Part shown: positions 47,225 to 58,863 of the stretch, in pieces
Numbering within the stretch: position 1 is the stretch's first letter
How the letters are laid out: each line of letters starts with the position of its first letter
Source: Cannabis sativa
Taxonomy: Eukaryota > Streptophyta > Magnoliopsida > Rosales > Cannabaceae
Assembly: GCF_029168945.1 (NCBI RefSeq)
Contig: NC_083601.1
Location: 70,917,595-70,981,594, forward strand
DNA length: 64,000 nt
Reading direction: 5' to 3'
The notes under the pieces: model-generated
Told to the model about the DNA's origin: nothing
The model's database searches: none
Seen by the model: only the letters and a program-made list of their open reading frames with translations
Made by a program: the position numbers and the translations under genes

Positions 47225-48190
47225 CACTTTAAATAATGAGCTTGATTATTATTAAGATATTCGATCTCCATTGTTGGTCTTACAAAAGTTAAATGTTTTC
47301 AATATAACCTCGAGACGCTAGACTTCGTCTCCCTATGGATGGTTATTCGTTGAACGCATTTAACACCGTAAGATTTCATTTGATAAGTGTTTTGTGAGTT
47401 TTCGTCTCTATTTAGACTCTCCCCTACGGTGACTACTTAGAGATAAACTCATAAAACATGAAACAATGGTGGAAGCTCGTAAAATGAGAATAACCTTGAC
47501 TCTCGCCTACCGGGACAATGTTGGATTCTTATTTTGATCGAATAAAAGGTTGCTAGAATGGTTTCTATTTTAGATGAGCTGACAACTCTATTCAATAAAT
47601 GATGCTTTGACTCTCGCCTACCGGGACACTGTATCAGTTTGTTGAAAACCTTGGAAATTATTTAGGATTGTATGTTTTAGTATTTTCACTAGTCATTCCT
47701 ACTTACTATATGTTTATAATTTCTGAATTGTGTATGAATTTATATTGAACCATGTTATTTTCTGTTATTAAGTTGTAGTTTAATTTCGAATCTTCATTGT
47801 TGGTCTAACATGTTTGTTTTTCTAATGAGATAAATCCCTAATGGATTTTCACCATTAGACATACATAATAGTGTAAGATCTCGAAAGATAAGTATTGTAC
47901 ATGCGACATCTAACTGTTCATCAATTGATGACACCTTAGACTAGTATTTTTACAATATGAAACAAGAAGATTACATAAATAAGATTACTTTGTCTTTCGC
48001 TAATCAAAGCATCGTTGGATTCTTATTTTAAACGAAATTATCCTAATTCCTCTTAGCTTATTCATTTCGAATTAGCTCAATAATATATCATTGGATGAAT
48101 GGTCTATAAATCATTTCATGTCATTCTATATTTTCTCTTAAGAAATTAAATGACGCATATGATTATAATCCCGAAATTCTATTCCCAATT
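47225..48190 (+). repeat. Diverged tandem repeat of about 0.5 kb in copia leader
   Basis: Two colinear units start near 47261 and 47790 with CATTGTTGGTCT and later share GTTGGATTCTTATTTT (about 47520 and 48012). The first unit also has GACTCTCGCCTACCGGGACA twice (about 47489 and 47609). The later unit has a decayed form. Non-coding. Confidence 0.55.
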
Positions 48191-48499
48191 GATATAAATC
48201 CTCAATCTTAGAAATCTCCTACTTGTATGGGCAAATCTGACTTAGAGTTTGTATTAGTAGTGGTGGTCCAAGATAGAATTACTCATTATATTTGGTATAA
48301 ATTTAAGTCTTTGACTTTAATTTTAGATTCCAAATAGAAATTTTCTTATATTTCTAATTCCAGAATACAATACAGTGACACTTTCTCAAGTGTTTATATC
48401 CATCTTCTATTAATGGATTAAAAATGTATGGAATATGAGTTAGGTATTCTGTGACCAAGAACCACTTGCAGTATTCTAAGAATTCTTTGATGTAACTAA

Positions 48500-50440
48500 G
48501 CTTATGTCATTAATAGACACTACCACATTTTTTTTAATCTATGGCATTTGTATCTTGTTCATAGTGGATTTGACAAGATCAATCTCTGCAAAGAGTTAAT
48601 ATGCCTATATCCACTGAAAGTAGTTCATCTCATTCGCAGATGGATGTACATTCAGGGGTGGATATGAGTTTTTCGTTGTATTCTTAAAACGATAACTCTA
48701 GATTATACCTTTTAGCAAGAAATTTGAAATGTTTAAATATTTCATTAATTTCTAGCAATGGTTAAAACCATTAAGGTAAGTGGTTAAAGATCTTGCGAAC
48801 TGATAGGGGTGGAGAAATAGTTAGTAGACATGCAGTTCAAAGATCATTAAATTGATTTTTGAATTATATCCAAACTTACCTCCCCAGAAATTTCGAGTTG
48901 CATGTTGATGATTAGTTACTAGTCGTTGCCTAAATCCTTCAATGGTAATACAATTTCAGAATGATGTAATGGTTGTATACTTAATGTAAATCATTACTAG
49001 ATTCATGGATGACCTAATCAAAATCTTAAGAAAAGCTAGAACTGTTAACCATGGTTTCTTAGCTATTCTAAGTGATTAGGGGTGGACCATCCCATTGTCA
49101 ATAGATAAGAAAGTGTTTGTTCAAACAAATACTACTTTTCTAAGAAAATGACTAAGTCTGAAAACAAGTAGAAAATAAAGGAGATATTTTTCTTGATTCC
49201 AAAAGTGTTTTATCATCTTATATAACATATGATGATCCCACTACCTCTGTTGTCTTGTCACAACCGAGGAGATCAATACCATTTAGTTTTCTTCGACATA
49301 ATTCACGGTACCTTGTCGTAGTGGGAGAGTTTCTAGGAACTCACTTTCCTATGACTTGGGAGACACTAGTGATTAAAATCCATTGTGAGTTTAAACAAGT
49401 AATGGATTGTCAAGATAAGAAACTAAGAAGAAAGCCAATAGAACTATGGTTTAATCCATTCACATGGAATAACCTAAAGTTTTCTATTACAAGGACATAA
49501 AAGGAAATTTTAGTTAATAAGTCTATTCTATGGACTTAACAAACTTCCTGTTCCTAGTATTTTAGGTTTGAGTTTATCTAAACCTATGGCTTGTGGTATA
49601 CCTGGTAATTACTTACTCTAATGCAAGCAACTTACTTTAGTAAGATGCTGAAGCATTTTCTTTCTAATGGCAATCTATAGAAGCTTCACAACTTCTTAGG
49701 TATAGATTTTATTTATCTAAGGAAAAGTCTTAACTATTCCAGAAAAGATAAAGCCATGAAAGAATTTCTTATATCAACAGTGAAAGGTCTTAGATATGCT
49801 TTTGTATGCCTTAGACCGTACACTTCTTGTTGAGTGGGAGTAATGAGTAGGTATCAGATTAATCCAGGAGAAGAACATTGGAAGACAATCAAGTAAATCT
49901 TAAGATTAAGAAGAGGAACTATATGTTAGTCTATAAGGGTGTGTTTAAAACTCTTAGACTACACCATATCAGATTTTCGAAATTTGCCTATGTGCTAGTA
50001 AATATTTCTGATAAGATGGTGGTTACTCTGGGGGTGGAATAGTGATTTTGGAGAAGTGTAAAAACCTATCTGAAGTCTCTAGGTCTACCAGAGAGAGACT
50101 GAATGTTAAAGCTGCAGGAAAGGTACTTATTCAGTCTAAGGAAAGTTCTATACATCTTTGGCACCATTCCAAATTGCCTTAAACTACTAGTGTTAATTTC
50201 CTGATTAACCAAAAGTAGTTGCCAAAGGTATAGAATCCAGTATCCCAAGAGAGTAGACATATAGAGAGGAATTTCACATTATCAATGATTTTGTGATTAA
50301 AGGAAGAGTAATGGTGGAGAAAAGGTTGTGTTTAATTCAACCTTTCAGATCCTATTACGAGGAGTTTACTACTACTACACTTGATTTGTATATCAAGGTG
50401 TTGAGATTATTTGAAACGCACTTTTTGTTTTATATTAGTG
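48500..50440 (+). pseudogene. Copia integrase, RT and RNase H, heavily decayed
   Basis: Recognisable in order, across frames and stops: LWHLYLVHSGFDKINLCKEL, the copia pre-integrase box (near 48541-48600); GGYEFFVVFLKR, equivalent to GGYEYFITF (near 48655-48690); RTDRGGEI (near 48798); PRRSIPFSFLRH, the RRS..VS..P RT entry box (near 49263); RYQINPGEEHW of the RNase H entry (near 49849-49885); and HIERNFT of the RNase H end (near 50258). Large internal deletions remove most of the RT palm, and no catalytic YVDD box was found. It gives no usable protein. Confidence 0.75.
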
Positions 50441-50450
50441 CAAGTGGGAG
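50441..50450 (+). promoter_or_regulatory. Polypurine tract of the copia element
   Basis: CAAGTGGGAG, two bases before the 3' LTR; the classic copia configuration. Confidence 0.8.
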
Positions 50451-50452
50451 TT

Positions 50453-52346
50453 TGTTGGGTTTTATGCCCTAAATAAAACTCATTTCAATATAATCAGATT
50501 TTCTTATTAATATAGATCAGAAATAACATTTAATGTTGCATGGTTCACATGATTTATTTCATGATTATATGTACATAATGTATAAATTCATCTAAAACCC
50601 TTTTCACATACTTGATCCTATTTATTGTGCCGTCAACACATTGGAAAGTAAACATGACTATGTGAATAAAGTTTCCTAGATTTATCAGACACAGGGTTTT
50701 ACTGATATGATAATCTACAACAAGAGTTTACTTGTATTTGGAGAAATACTATGTTCTTTCCAGAACATTGGTTAAAGTAAAGCTCAGAATGGATGCATGG
50801 AGTATGCATCAGAAGGGACCGATATTGAACTTTGACTTAGATTTAATTAAACTTACCGTAAAATCTATTCAAGTCAATATCGCCTAGTTGATCCTAGATC
50901 AAATGATCTAAATCCTGTTATGATTAGGCTCAATCTTGAAAGGCTATTCGTGTTCCTTCAAATGTTAGTTAAGCCTACCTTTTGGTCAGGGTGATACGTA
51001 CTTTTTGGGAACACGGTAGTGCAATTGAGTGGGAGCGCTATCATAAACATGGAATCTATAGCTTCTATCTGGCGAATAGTAAGCAAAGGATGATCTCCTT
51101 CGAGCTTGACCAAACGAACATAAATGGTGGAGTACTCATTTCACATAAGCTGAAATATCATTTATACGGGGTCAAGTGTTTTAAGGAATAAATACATTGT
51201 AGGGTGTAACGGTAATTTGATCCCTTTACAGTGTAGATCATTCATATAGAGGATCAGTGATCACATTAGGATTATAACAATGGATAACTAATGATATGTC
51301 TATATGGTGGAACATATAGAGCATTCTATATACTGAGAGTGCAATTCTAAGTTCTATGCGTGGATTCAACGAAGAATTAATAAGTTAGTGAATTTTAGTG
51401 CTAAATTCTTGATCTACTTATTGGAAGCTCGGTTATATAGACCCATGGTCCCCCCACTAGTTGAGATAATATTGCTTGTAAGACTCATGTAATTGGTTTT
51501 AACTAATCAATTATAATTCTCAAATTAGACTATGTCTATTTGTGAATTTTTCACTAAGTAAGGGCGAAATTGTAAAGAAAGAGTTTATAGGGGCATATTT
51601 GTTAATTATGATACTTTGTATGGTTCAATTAATAAATATGATAAATGACAATATTATTTAATAATTATTTATAGTTATTAAATAGTTAGAATTGGCATTT
51701 AAATGTTTGAATTAAGAAATTGGCATTTTTGAGAAAATCAGATACAAAAGGTGTTAAAATTGCAAAATTGCAAAGCCCAAGGCCCAATCCATTAAAGGCA
51801 TGGTCGGCCACCTATTGTAGCATTTTAAATTTATTTTTTAATTATTTTAATGCCATATAATTCAAATCTAACCCTAGTGGAATGCTATAAATAGATAGTG
51901 AAGGCTTCAGAAAAATAACACTTTTCTTCTGACTTTTTCTATTCAGAAAAAACTGAGCCTTCTCTCTCCCTATCTTTAGCTGACCACTCTCTCTCTTCTT
52001 CCTTAGAATTTCGAAATCCTTAGTGATTTGAGTAGTGCCCACACACATCAAGTGATACCTCAATCATAGTGAGGAAGATCGTGAAGAAAGATCATCAGCA
52101 AAGAAGATTCAGCATCAAGGATTCAGAGAAAGAGATCCAGGTTCAGATATTGATAATGCTCTGCTACAGAAAGGAATCAAGGGCTAGATATCTGAACGGA
52201 AGGAGTCATTATATTCCGCTGCACCCAATGTAAGGTTTCCTAAACTTTATATGTGTTTATTTCATCGTTTTAGAAAGTTCTTATTTAGGATGTTAATAAA
52301 CATACTTGTGAGTAGATCTAAGATCCTGGTAAAATAAATTCCAACA
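50453..52346 (+). repeat. 3' LTR of the copia element, full length
   Basis: 1,894 bp, TGTTGGGTTTTATGCCC...AAATTCCAACA; reference copy for this family in the window. TATA box at 51886-51893. Confidence 0.95.
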
Positions 52347-52654
52347 TACAACTCGTTGTTTAATAAACAACTTACTTTGTGATCCAACATCCACCAATCA
52401 CTCAATTACGTGTCTATTAAATTGCATCTCAATCCATAAGCTTTTCACCATTCTAGGTGAGTATGCCTTTCCATAATTTCATAATAAAGTAATCTTTTCC
52501 CCGAATGTCAATGGTCTCCTTATATACCATATTGACTATCCAGTCAATTATAAAGTACTCTCCATCATTACCGTATCACCTTAAGTAATTTAGATAATCT
52601 TCTTTACCTTAGTGATACCACTACTCTTCCTGATGTTCTTTTATATGTTACCCC

Positions 52655-52990
52655 AGTAACGTCCCTGCTTCAAGCCTCCGCTGGGCCCTTATGCCCATAG
52701 AATGATGGCTCTTATACACGAGTGCATCACTCTAGCTATTTCCTGGACTGACGTCTAGTCCGACGCACCAATCCAAATGTTTCTAACGTGCTTTGCTGTG
52801 ACTCGCACGCTTCATGGGGAAATTTCCTAAATGAAACCACCCCAATTCAAGGACACTCAACCATGGAGTTCCTTCATTGTGAGCTACCAAAATAAGATGC
52901 TTCTTGCTAACATAGGTAGTCCCACGCCTACATAATCTCAAAATTACTACACAATTGTCGCCTTCAATTAATCTAGGATTCCAGACAATA
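52655..52990 (-). mobile_element. Degenerate Cassandra LTR, minus orientation
   Basis: Colinear with the reverse complement of the Cassandra LTR at 44495-44928: GTAACGTCCCTGCTTCAAGC at its left, CTCTTATACACGAGTG in the middle, GTAGTCCCACGCCTACA near the right. The 5S-like part is decayed (ATGGAGTTCCTTC in place of the 5S phrase). Only one LTR is seen, so it is an old solo copy inside Tekay B. Confidence 0.7.
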
Positions 52991-53269
52991 CTCATAAATT
53001 GTCTTACCTTCGGTAACGCTAGATAACTTCTAAACAAAAGATTTTGTTATTTGAATCAATTTGATCGATGCCTCCATTAACTACTCATGTTCTATATTCC
53101 ACTAGGGAATATCAACAATTTAACTCATATTGTCATCTTTCTAATCTGTCTATCCTATTAAATGGGTTACCATTAAATAACATACATGCACCGTCCATTC
53201 AGATTTCTTAATGTCTCTAACTAAATGTAGAATGTTTCATATCAATAGCAATTATAATATTGCCCATAA

Positions 53270-53600
53270 ATTCTAACTTGAGTCGACAGAAGGACCGATA
53301 TCCCTGTCCCCTTGAGTCATAACCAACACTTGGGCAAGACCCGTACACTGTTCTCCTTTAACATAAGTCTTTCTTAACGACGTGTAGGTTCTTTTCAAAT
53401 GACCCACTACCCCATAAAAAAACAAGATATGGCTCTGCATTGGCTCAAATGGCGCCTTTTTGCATCTTGAACACTCAGGATAAGGTCACCATTTCTTATA
53501 CTCACTTTGACCGCTATCTTGACCACCTTGGAACCTTTTTGTCCTGTCCCATAATTGGTGGTTCATTTAGTTTTCGCTTCCTGATCTACTAGTAAGTTGG
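53270..53600 (-). pseudogene. Tekay gag zinc-knuckle remnant
   Basis: Minus strand: MNHQLWDRTKRFQGGQDSGQ, then PYPECSRCKKAPFEPMQSH and CFFYGVVGHLKRTY, a decayed form of the two-part chromovirus gag end (Y-P-x-C-x-x-C and C-F-x-C-G-x-x-G-H-x-x-R-D-C). The second Cys and final Asp-Cys are lost, and a stop separates the pieces from the sequence upstream. Confidence 0.55.
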
Positions 53601-54085
53601 CTTCATATATTCCACCATATTTAGTGGTACAACAGGAAGTGTCGGTAATACAAGAACAGACACAAGATGAGCCTATTGTTCCTTTAGATCTCAGATCTAT
53701 TTCCCCTTGTTGTCTAATCATATCCCGTACAACAGAATTTACATGTTCCCAGCATTATGGCAATAAATAATTCTCTTCCATATTGTTTGCCCTAAGCCCA
53801 AATAGCTCACTAATCATACTATTTGATTGCCCTTACTGTATAACTTATCACATATTTAGTCCACATCTTCTGACTATTTAAAACTCAGACGAATATTAAT
53901 ATCAATATGCATATACCATACACATATTCTTATCAAAATTATCAGTATGCTACTTTCCAACATGCTTTATAATAGCCTAGGCAAGTAATCCAATAGCAAA
54001 TAATATAAACACTTACTATACCATGAGTCGACCTTTCCTCGCAGCAAATGTACATATTCGACCAGTCTTCAGGACCTTTAAAACT

Positions 54086-54106
54086 ATGGCTGCTCTGATA
54101 CAAAGT
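54086..54106 (-). promoter_or_regulatory. Primer-binding site remnant of Tekay B
   Basis: On the minus strand, directly after the LTR end (GGGCGTTACA), the sequence is ACTTTGTATCAGAGCAGCC; GTATCAGAGC matches the tRNA-Met-type site. This shows that 54107-56224 is the 5' LTR of a minus-strand element. Confidence 0.7.
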
Positions 54107-56224
54107 TGTAACGCCCGAGTCTATAGGAACGCCACGTGTGTGATTTTATAAACTAGTTTAATACTAATAGATTAATCAATCATTAAAAACCGTGATAATG
54201 TAAAAAAAAACTTGACTAAAATAAAACACTCAAAATGAACATTATAACGGCATAAAAAGCGTGTTCCGGGAATTCCTGTTATAAAAAGTTTTGCTAAAGA
54301 AATATATAGGAGAACCATTTAAACATAAAATCAAAATACACAGCAGATACAGCCAGTCCAAAATAACTCCTGGCAACTCGGCACGTAGGCCGGTGAGGTC
54401 AATATGTACATTGCTAGAGAAGACTGCCTCCTCATGGTTGATCTAGCTTTTTTTTGCCTTTACCTGCACCACATAACACCCTCGAGTCACAAGGACTCAG
54501 CAAGAAAAGTAATAATAACAATCATATAGTTTATTATTCGAATATTGTCATTTATAAACAATAAAAATCAAACCATCACACTTTGTTCATAAGATGAAAT
54601 CCAAATCACTACTTGCATCTGCCACGAATAAACATTAGTATACAAATATTTGGTAATACAAAACCATTATACCAATAATGGAATTCATATTCATTTAATC
54701 ATATAAATAATATATATATATATTACCTCATAAAACAACCATCTTCATGACATCATGTTGCCTAATCAGGCAAGTCGATGCTTTAATCTGATGATCTTGT
54801 ATTGTATCGCCTAATCAGGCAAGCCCATGCCAGAGCCTGGCACCCATATGTCGCATAACTACATCACCTAATCAGGTGAGCCTATGCCCAAAAACCTGCA
54901 CCCATATATCATATAATTGCATCACCTAATCAGGTGAGCGCGTGCGACAATCTCGCACCAATATATCGCATCGTCTAATTAGACGAGCTCGTACCTACGC
55001 CCAGTACATCGCCAAGAAAATCGAATCACCTAATCAGGTGAGCCCGTACCTACACTCGTTACTCATCATATATCACTGACGCCCGTACTTACGCCAGTAC
55101 GTTACCAGGAAAATTGCATCCCCTAATCAGGTGAGCCCACATATCACATGCATAATATTATCACATTATCAATACTCAACCAATCAATCTTTTCAATATA
55201 TAACAATATTAACTATATCTCAATATTAATCAATTCATAACAATACTGATTGTGTTACATACAACGTACTATGCAGTACAATATACTTTTCAATATATAA
55301 CAATATTAACTATATCTCAATATTGATCAATTCATAACAATGCTAACTGTATTACATACAACGTACTATGCAGTACAATACTTTTCTTACCTGTAATCCA
55401 GGTTCGTACATTTCGGCCAACCCAAGTGGAGAACTATCCCCGATGATCTCGACCCTATGTCACAACAACGATAAACCAATAAGTGTTTATCCTAAAACAC
55501 TGCTTATATTCACATAAGACAATCTAGGGTTTTCTACAAAACTCCGCGGTATAAATACACTAAAATAAAACTTATATTTTGGCTCTAAAACATACACCAT
55601 ATATTAAACTTATATACTGATAAGTTTCGTATATATATATATAATAATATAATATATTAATAATAATATAATAATATAATATTAATAAAAATTTTATTGT
55701 TAATAGTTATCTTATTATTTCTTAGCCATTAAGAAAATTCTACTTTTAAAGTATTTGGCTAACTTCAAGTACCCTAAAATACCCTGATATTTCTAAAATC
55801 AACTTATCCCAATAATCTCGTCAATATTTCTAACTAAAACTGTTGTGACATTTTTGGCCGCCAATCGGGTCTCCAGGGTCGCCAAACTTAGAAATATTTG
55901 TATTTCACAAATAACTCATATTATATCCACATATTTCAAATAAATCCCCGTAATTAACAAATTACGCTTATATATCCACTTATTGAGTCTCCAAGGTCGC
56001 CGAACCTGAAAATATTTTTATTTCACATATAGCTCATATTACATTCACACATGCTATATAAATCTCCGTAATTAACAAATTACAATTATTTACTCACTTA
56101 TAGTTAAATTTAAATTTTATACTGAAATAGATTAGTAAGATCATAATCCCACTAATTACCTGATTAACCCATAGTATAAATATAAACTCTAATTTTTTAC
56201 CATTAGGCTTATCGGGATATTACA
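54107..56224 (-). repeat. 5' LTR of Tekay element B
   Basis: 2,118 bp, TGTAACGCCC...GGGATATTACA on the plus strand. Contains the hairpin array 54758-55134 and, near 55190-55380, a direct repeat of TTTTCAATATATAACAATAT and TACAACGTACTATGCAGTAC. Confidence 0.8.
54758..55134. repeat. Array of seven covarying hairpins in Tekay B LTR
   Basis: Seven units with a 4-base loop, mostly AATC: TTGCCT/AGGCAA (54758), GCCT/AGGC (54809), TCACCT/AGGTGA (54864), the same (54922), TCGTCT/AGACGA (54971), TCACCT/AGGTGA (55026) and TCCCCT/AGGTGA (55119). Spacing is about 50-58 bp except the last (93). Between them a second hairpin also varies in step: TGCCA/TGGCA, GTGCGA/TCGCAC, GTAC/GTAC. Confidence 0.9.
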
Positions 56225-56789
56225 TATACGTCCCGTGAAGAACCATTTGCTCGACTTTAACTAATAGATTAAAGAACACAAATAATGAAACTGAACTAGA
56301 ACCTAACCATCTCAGGATTGAGATCACTTGATCTAGGATCAACTAGGTGATATTGAATTCAATAGATATTATGGTAAGTTTAACATATCTAATCCAAGTT
56401 CAATATCGGTCCCTTCTGATGCATACTCCATGCATCCAACCCAAGCTTACTTTAACCAATGCCCTGGAAATGACATAACACTTATCTAAGGTGCAAGTAA
56501 ACTACATTGTATATTATCATATCAGTTAAACCCTGTGTACTGATAAATCATAAGAAGAGATTTAATCACATAATCTTGATTATCTTCCACTGTGCTAACG
56601 ACACAATAAACAAGAATATCAATGTGATAAGGATTTGGATGAATTTATAAATCAATTAAGTAAATAAATGATCACATGAACCAAATAATACATTAAACAA
56701 GTAATAAAATTAAATCTGTTTCCTTAATGATAATTAAATAGAAAAGATTACATTGAAATAGAGTTTTATTTAGGGCACAAAGCCCAACA
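56225..56789 (-). mobile_element. Partial copia LTR, minus orientation
   Basis: Colinear with the 36735-37301 half of the minus solo LTR, ending GGGCACAAAGCCCAACA. Only the first 0.56 kb of the LTR (element sense) remains. Its left border coincides with the Tekay B LTR edge, which suggests Tekay B inserted into it. Its right border interrupts a Tat antisense ORF at 56790. Confidence 0.85.
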
Positions 56790-57340
56790 TCCTCGCGTAT
56801 TACTCTTTCTGGGGGACAACAGCTGAATTCCCTACGTGCCACAGACCTTATAATGCACCCTTTCCGCTGCTTAATGCCGCAAGACTTCAGGATGCCACTA
56901 ATGTATGCCCCAATAGACCTAACCTTGGACTCGATAAGTTCTGCCTCAAAGGTAACATTGGGGTCCTGTGGGGTCTTTAATTTGCGAGGCTTAGGAGACA
57001 TGATTTCAAACTCAAGGTCACCTGGTTCAAAAGCAACAATGACTTTGGGTAAAAACATTTATCTTACAAGTGGAATAGAAGTTAATATCATGGGTTCAGG
57101 CCAGGCCACGTCTCGTAAGAAATGATGCTTGCCCTCAAAAATTTCTTATAGGAATCGCCTATAACGACTTACAGTCTCTTCTTGGTTCGACTTAATTAGA
57201 TGGTCTCTAATTCTGGCATCATTTACTTCTAATTTTGATTGAGGTTTGAAATTTCTAGGTTTATATGGAGAGGCTAGATGTTTAGGATATATTGGTTCTA
57301 AAAATTCAGGAGAATAAACTTCGGAACCAGACTGGGACAT
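56790..57340 (-). pseudogene. Antisense ORF of a plus-strand Tat element, 3' truncated
   Basis: Minus strand from ATG 57340: MSQSGSEVYSPEFLEPIYPK and LIKSNQEETVSRYRRFL, a stop at 57146, then LRDVAWPEPMILT-like sequence (about 57135-57090) and, after another stop, MFLPKVIVAFEPGDLEFEIM and KVRSIGAYISGILKSCGIKQ down to the break at 56790. I do not recognise a domain. Its position, antisense to a plus-strand element and just before that element's 3' LTR (57996), matches the Tat antisense ORF layout, as in the 20701-21258 case. The role is unknown. The 3' end is lost to the copia LTR. Confidence 0.5.
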
Positions 57341-57995
57341 TTTTACAAAAGAAAAACAATCCCAATTTTTGATGAAATTTATCAAACTAGAGGCTTAAGG
57401 AATGTGATAAACCTAAATTATGTCTAAACCCTATAAATCACCCAGAAAATATGAATCCTAATTGTTAATTCGAATGAGGTAACAAAATGCAAGACAATCA
57501 TAACCCAAAAAAAGAGGGAAACGTAAAAGGATGAGGTACTTACTGTGTTAAGTCAAAAAACCGGGTGTTGGAGAATTCTGCGAATGGAGACGCGATGGCC
57601 TGCAAGAAGAGTTTTTCGAACACTAGGAGTCGAAGAGCGAGTCCGAGTAAATGCGTAGGAAGAAGGTCAAAGATAAGGATGGCATGCACGGATTCAGGAT
57701 GTTCAAGTTTTAGAAAGCTTAAGTTTTTGAAGAAGACGAAGATGGTAGAAAATTGGATTCTTACCGTTTTATACTCTAAAGTTAATAACCATCAGATCCT
57801 AAAACAGAAGATCTAATGGATGAAAATAAAAGAGAAGTAGAAAAGACGGTTCATTAATGATATTGACGTGCATTGGGACCATTAAACTACCAAAATCAAA
57901 GGCATGCATAATTTCAAAATGAATTATGACAAAAATACCCTCAGTAATTATTTAAAAAGCATTTTTTACTAAAAAGGGTCTTTTTAAAGGGAAAT
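57341..57995. other. Non-coding sequence between antisense ORF and 3' LTR
   Basis: Probably the leader/promoter side of the antisense ORF and the 3' untranslated part of the plus-strand Tat transcript. Ends in a purine-rich AAAGGGAAAT (57987-57995), a plausible polypurine tract. Confidence 0.45.
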
Positions 57996-58355
57996 TGTTA
58001 TACCTGAAATTCGACTAGCACTTTAGAGGAGGACATGTGTCAACCTTGAAGAATACGAATCAACGAATATAATGGCAATTATATTAAAGGATATTAAAAT
58101 AGAATAGCTCATTAAATGTGGAGCTGATAGAATATATTTATAATTCGCTGACAGTAAAGTCTTAAGCGAGATGAGGATGAACAATATATTCACTCATGCA
58201 TTAACGAGAAACCATTTCGCATCAGAAGACGCAATCGTAAGGATGACATCACTAATACAAAGTGAGGCACCAACCTCGCTTCGTATAAAAAGGTTAAGAC
58301 GAGGCATGTTGACTGTTAGAACACTTAGCGTATAATATACATTATACAACCTAAG
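57996..58355 (+). mobile_element. Start of Tat 3' LTR, truncated
   Basis: Begins TGTTATACCTGAAATTCG directly after the polypurine run. Only 360 bp remain before the Tekay C LTR at 58356. Because the internal side is to the left, the element is in plus orientation. Confidence 0.55.
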
Positions 58356-58863
58356 TGTAACAACCTAACTAGCATAGGCGTATTACGTGATTTTTAAACG
58401 TACTGTGCAGCTCGTTGCTAATCAACGAGTTTTATGGAAATCGTGATTAATTAAAATTTTCGCTTTTTAATTAAACTTATAAAATATTTATACAAAAATA
58501 CTCAGGATCCCGATTACAAAACATTTTACAAAAGTTTACTGACTAAACAAAATACTTGTCGCCTAGCGACTAATTACAAAAAGCCTTGCTGTCCCGAGGA
58601 TCGTACGCTCCAGGCCTAACCGCCCCGACATGTACAATCTTCACCGGCTCGCTCTCACGGTTCTTCAGCTTTAGCCTTGCCCTTACCTACACATAAACAT
58701 AGCACTGTGAGTCGACAGACTCAGTAAGAAAAGCATAAATCATAAACATACATAAATCCCGGGTTATGATCAGACGCCCATACCCCTGACCATAACCCTA
58801 ACTGCCGTGTCCCACACGATACTGAGTCCCGAATGTTCATAAGATAGTACTATTGACGAGTAA

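Larger units (their letters stand above)
41641..52346 (+). mobile_element. Ty1-copia element, 5'-truncated, with nested Cassandra
   Basis: In plus orientation: truncated 5' LTR (41641-43035), primer site (43038-43050), a long AT-rich leader, decayed integrase/RT/RNase H (48540-50400), polypurine tract (50441-50450) and full 3' LTR (50453-52346). Integrase before RT and the CAAGTGGGAG tract next to TGTTGGG are copia features. About 7.4 kb lies between the LTRs. The coding part is heavily degraded and shortened although the two LTRs remain similar, so this copy may have been mobilised as a non-autonomous derivative. Confidence 0.88.
52347..56224 (-). mobile_element. Tekay/Del chromovirus B, 5' part only
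   Basis: In minus orientation: 5' LTR (54107-56224), a primer-site remnant, decayed gag with a zinc knuckle (about 53600-53270) and further degraded sequence to 52347, where the copia 3' LTR ends. Its LTR differs from those of elements A and C. It appears inserted in the copia LTR fragment to its right (border at 56224/56225). Confidence 0.75.

Noticed and set aside
54758..55134. The hairpin array, or the 58864-59182 repeats, as a CRISPR array
   Set aside because: Spacers are short, related to one another and repeat-like, the units lie inside an LTR of a plant retrotransposon, and no cas gene is present.
38008..56224. Tekay A (38008-41640) and Tekay B (52347-56224) as the two ends of one element split by copia
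   Set aside because: Orientation and domain order would allow it, but the two LTRs differ clearly in sequence from their first bases (TGTAATGACC versus TGTAATATCC on the minus strand) and throughout.
57565..57816. Plus-strand ORF of 83 codons rich in Lys, Arg and Ser
   Set aside because: No recognisable domain; it lies in the probable non-coding region between the antisense ORF and the Tat 3' LTR.
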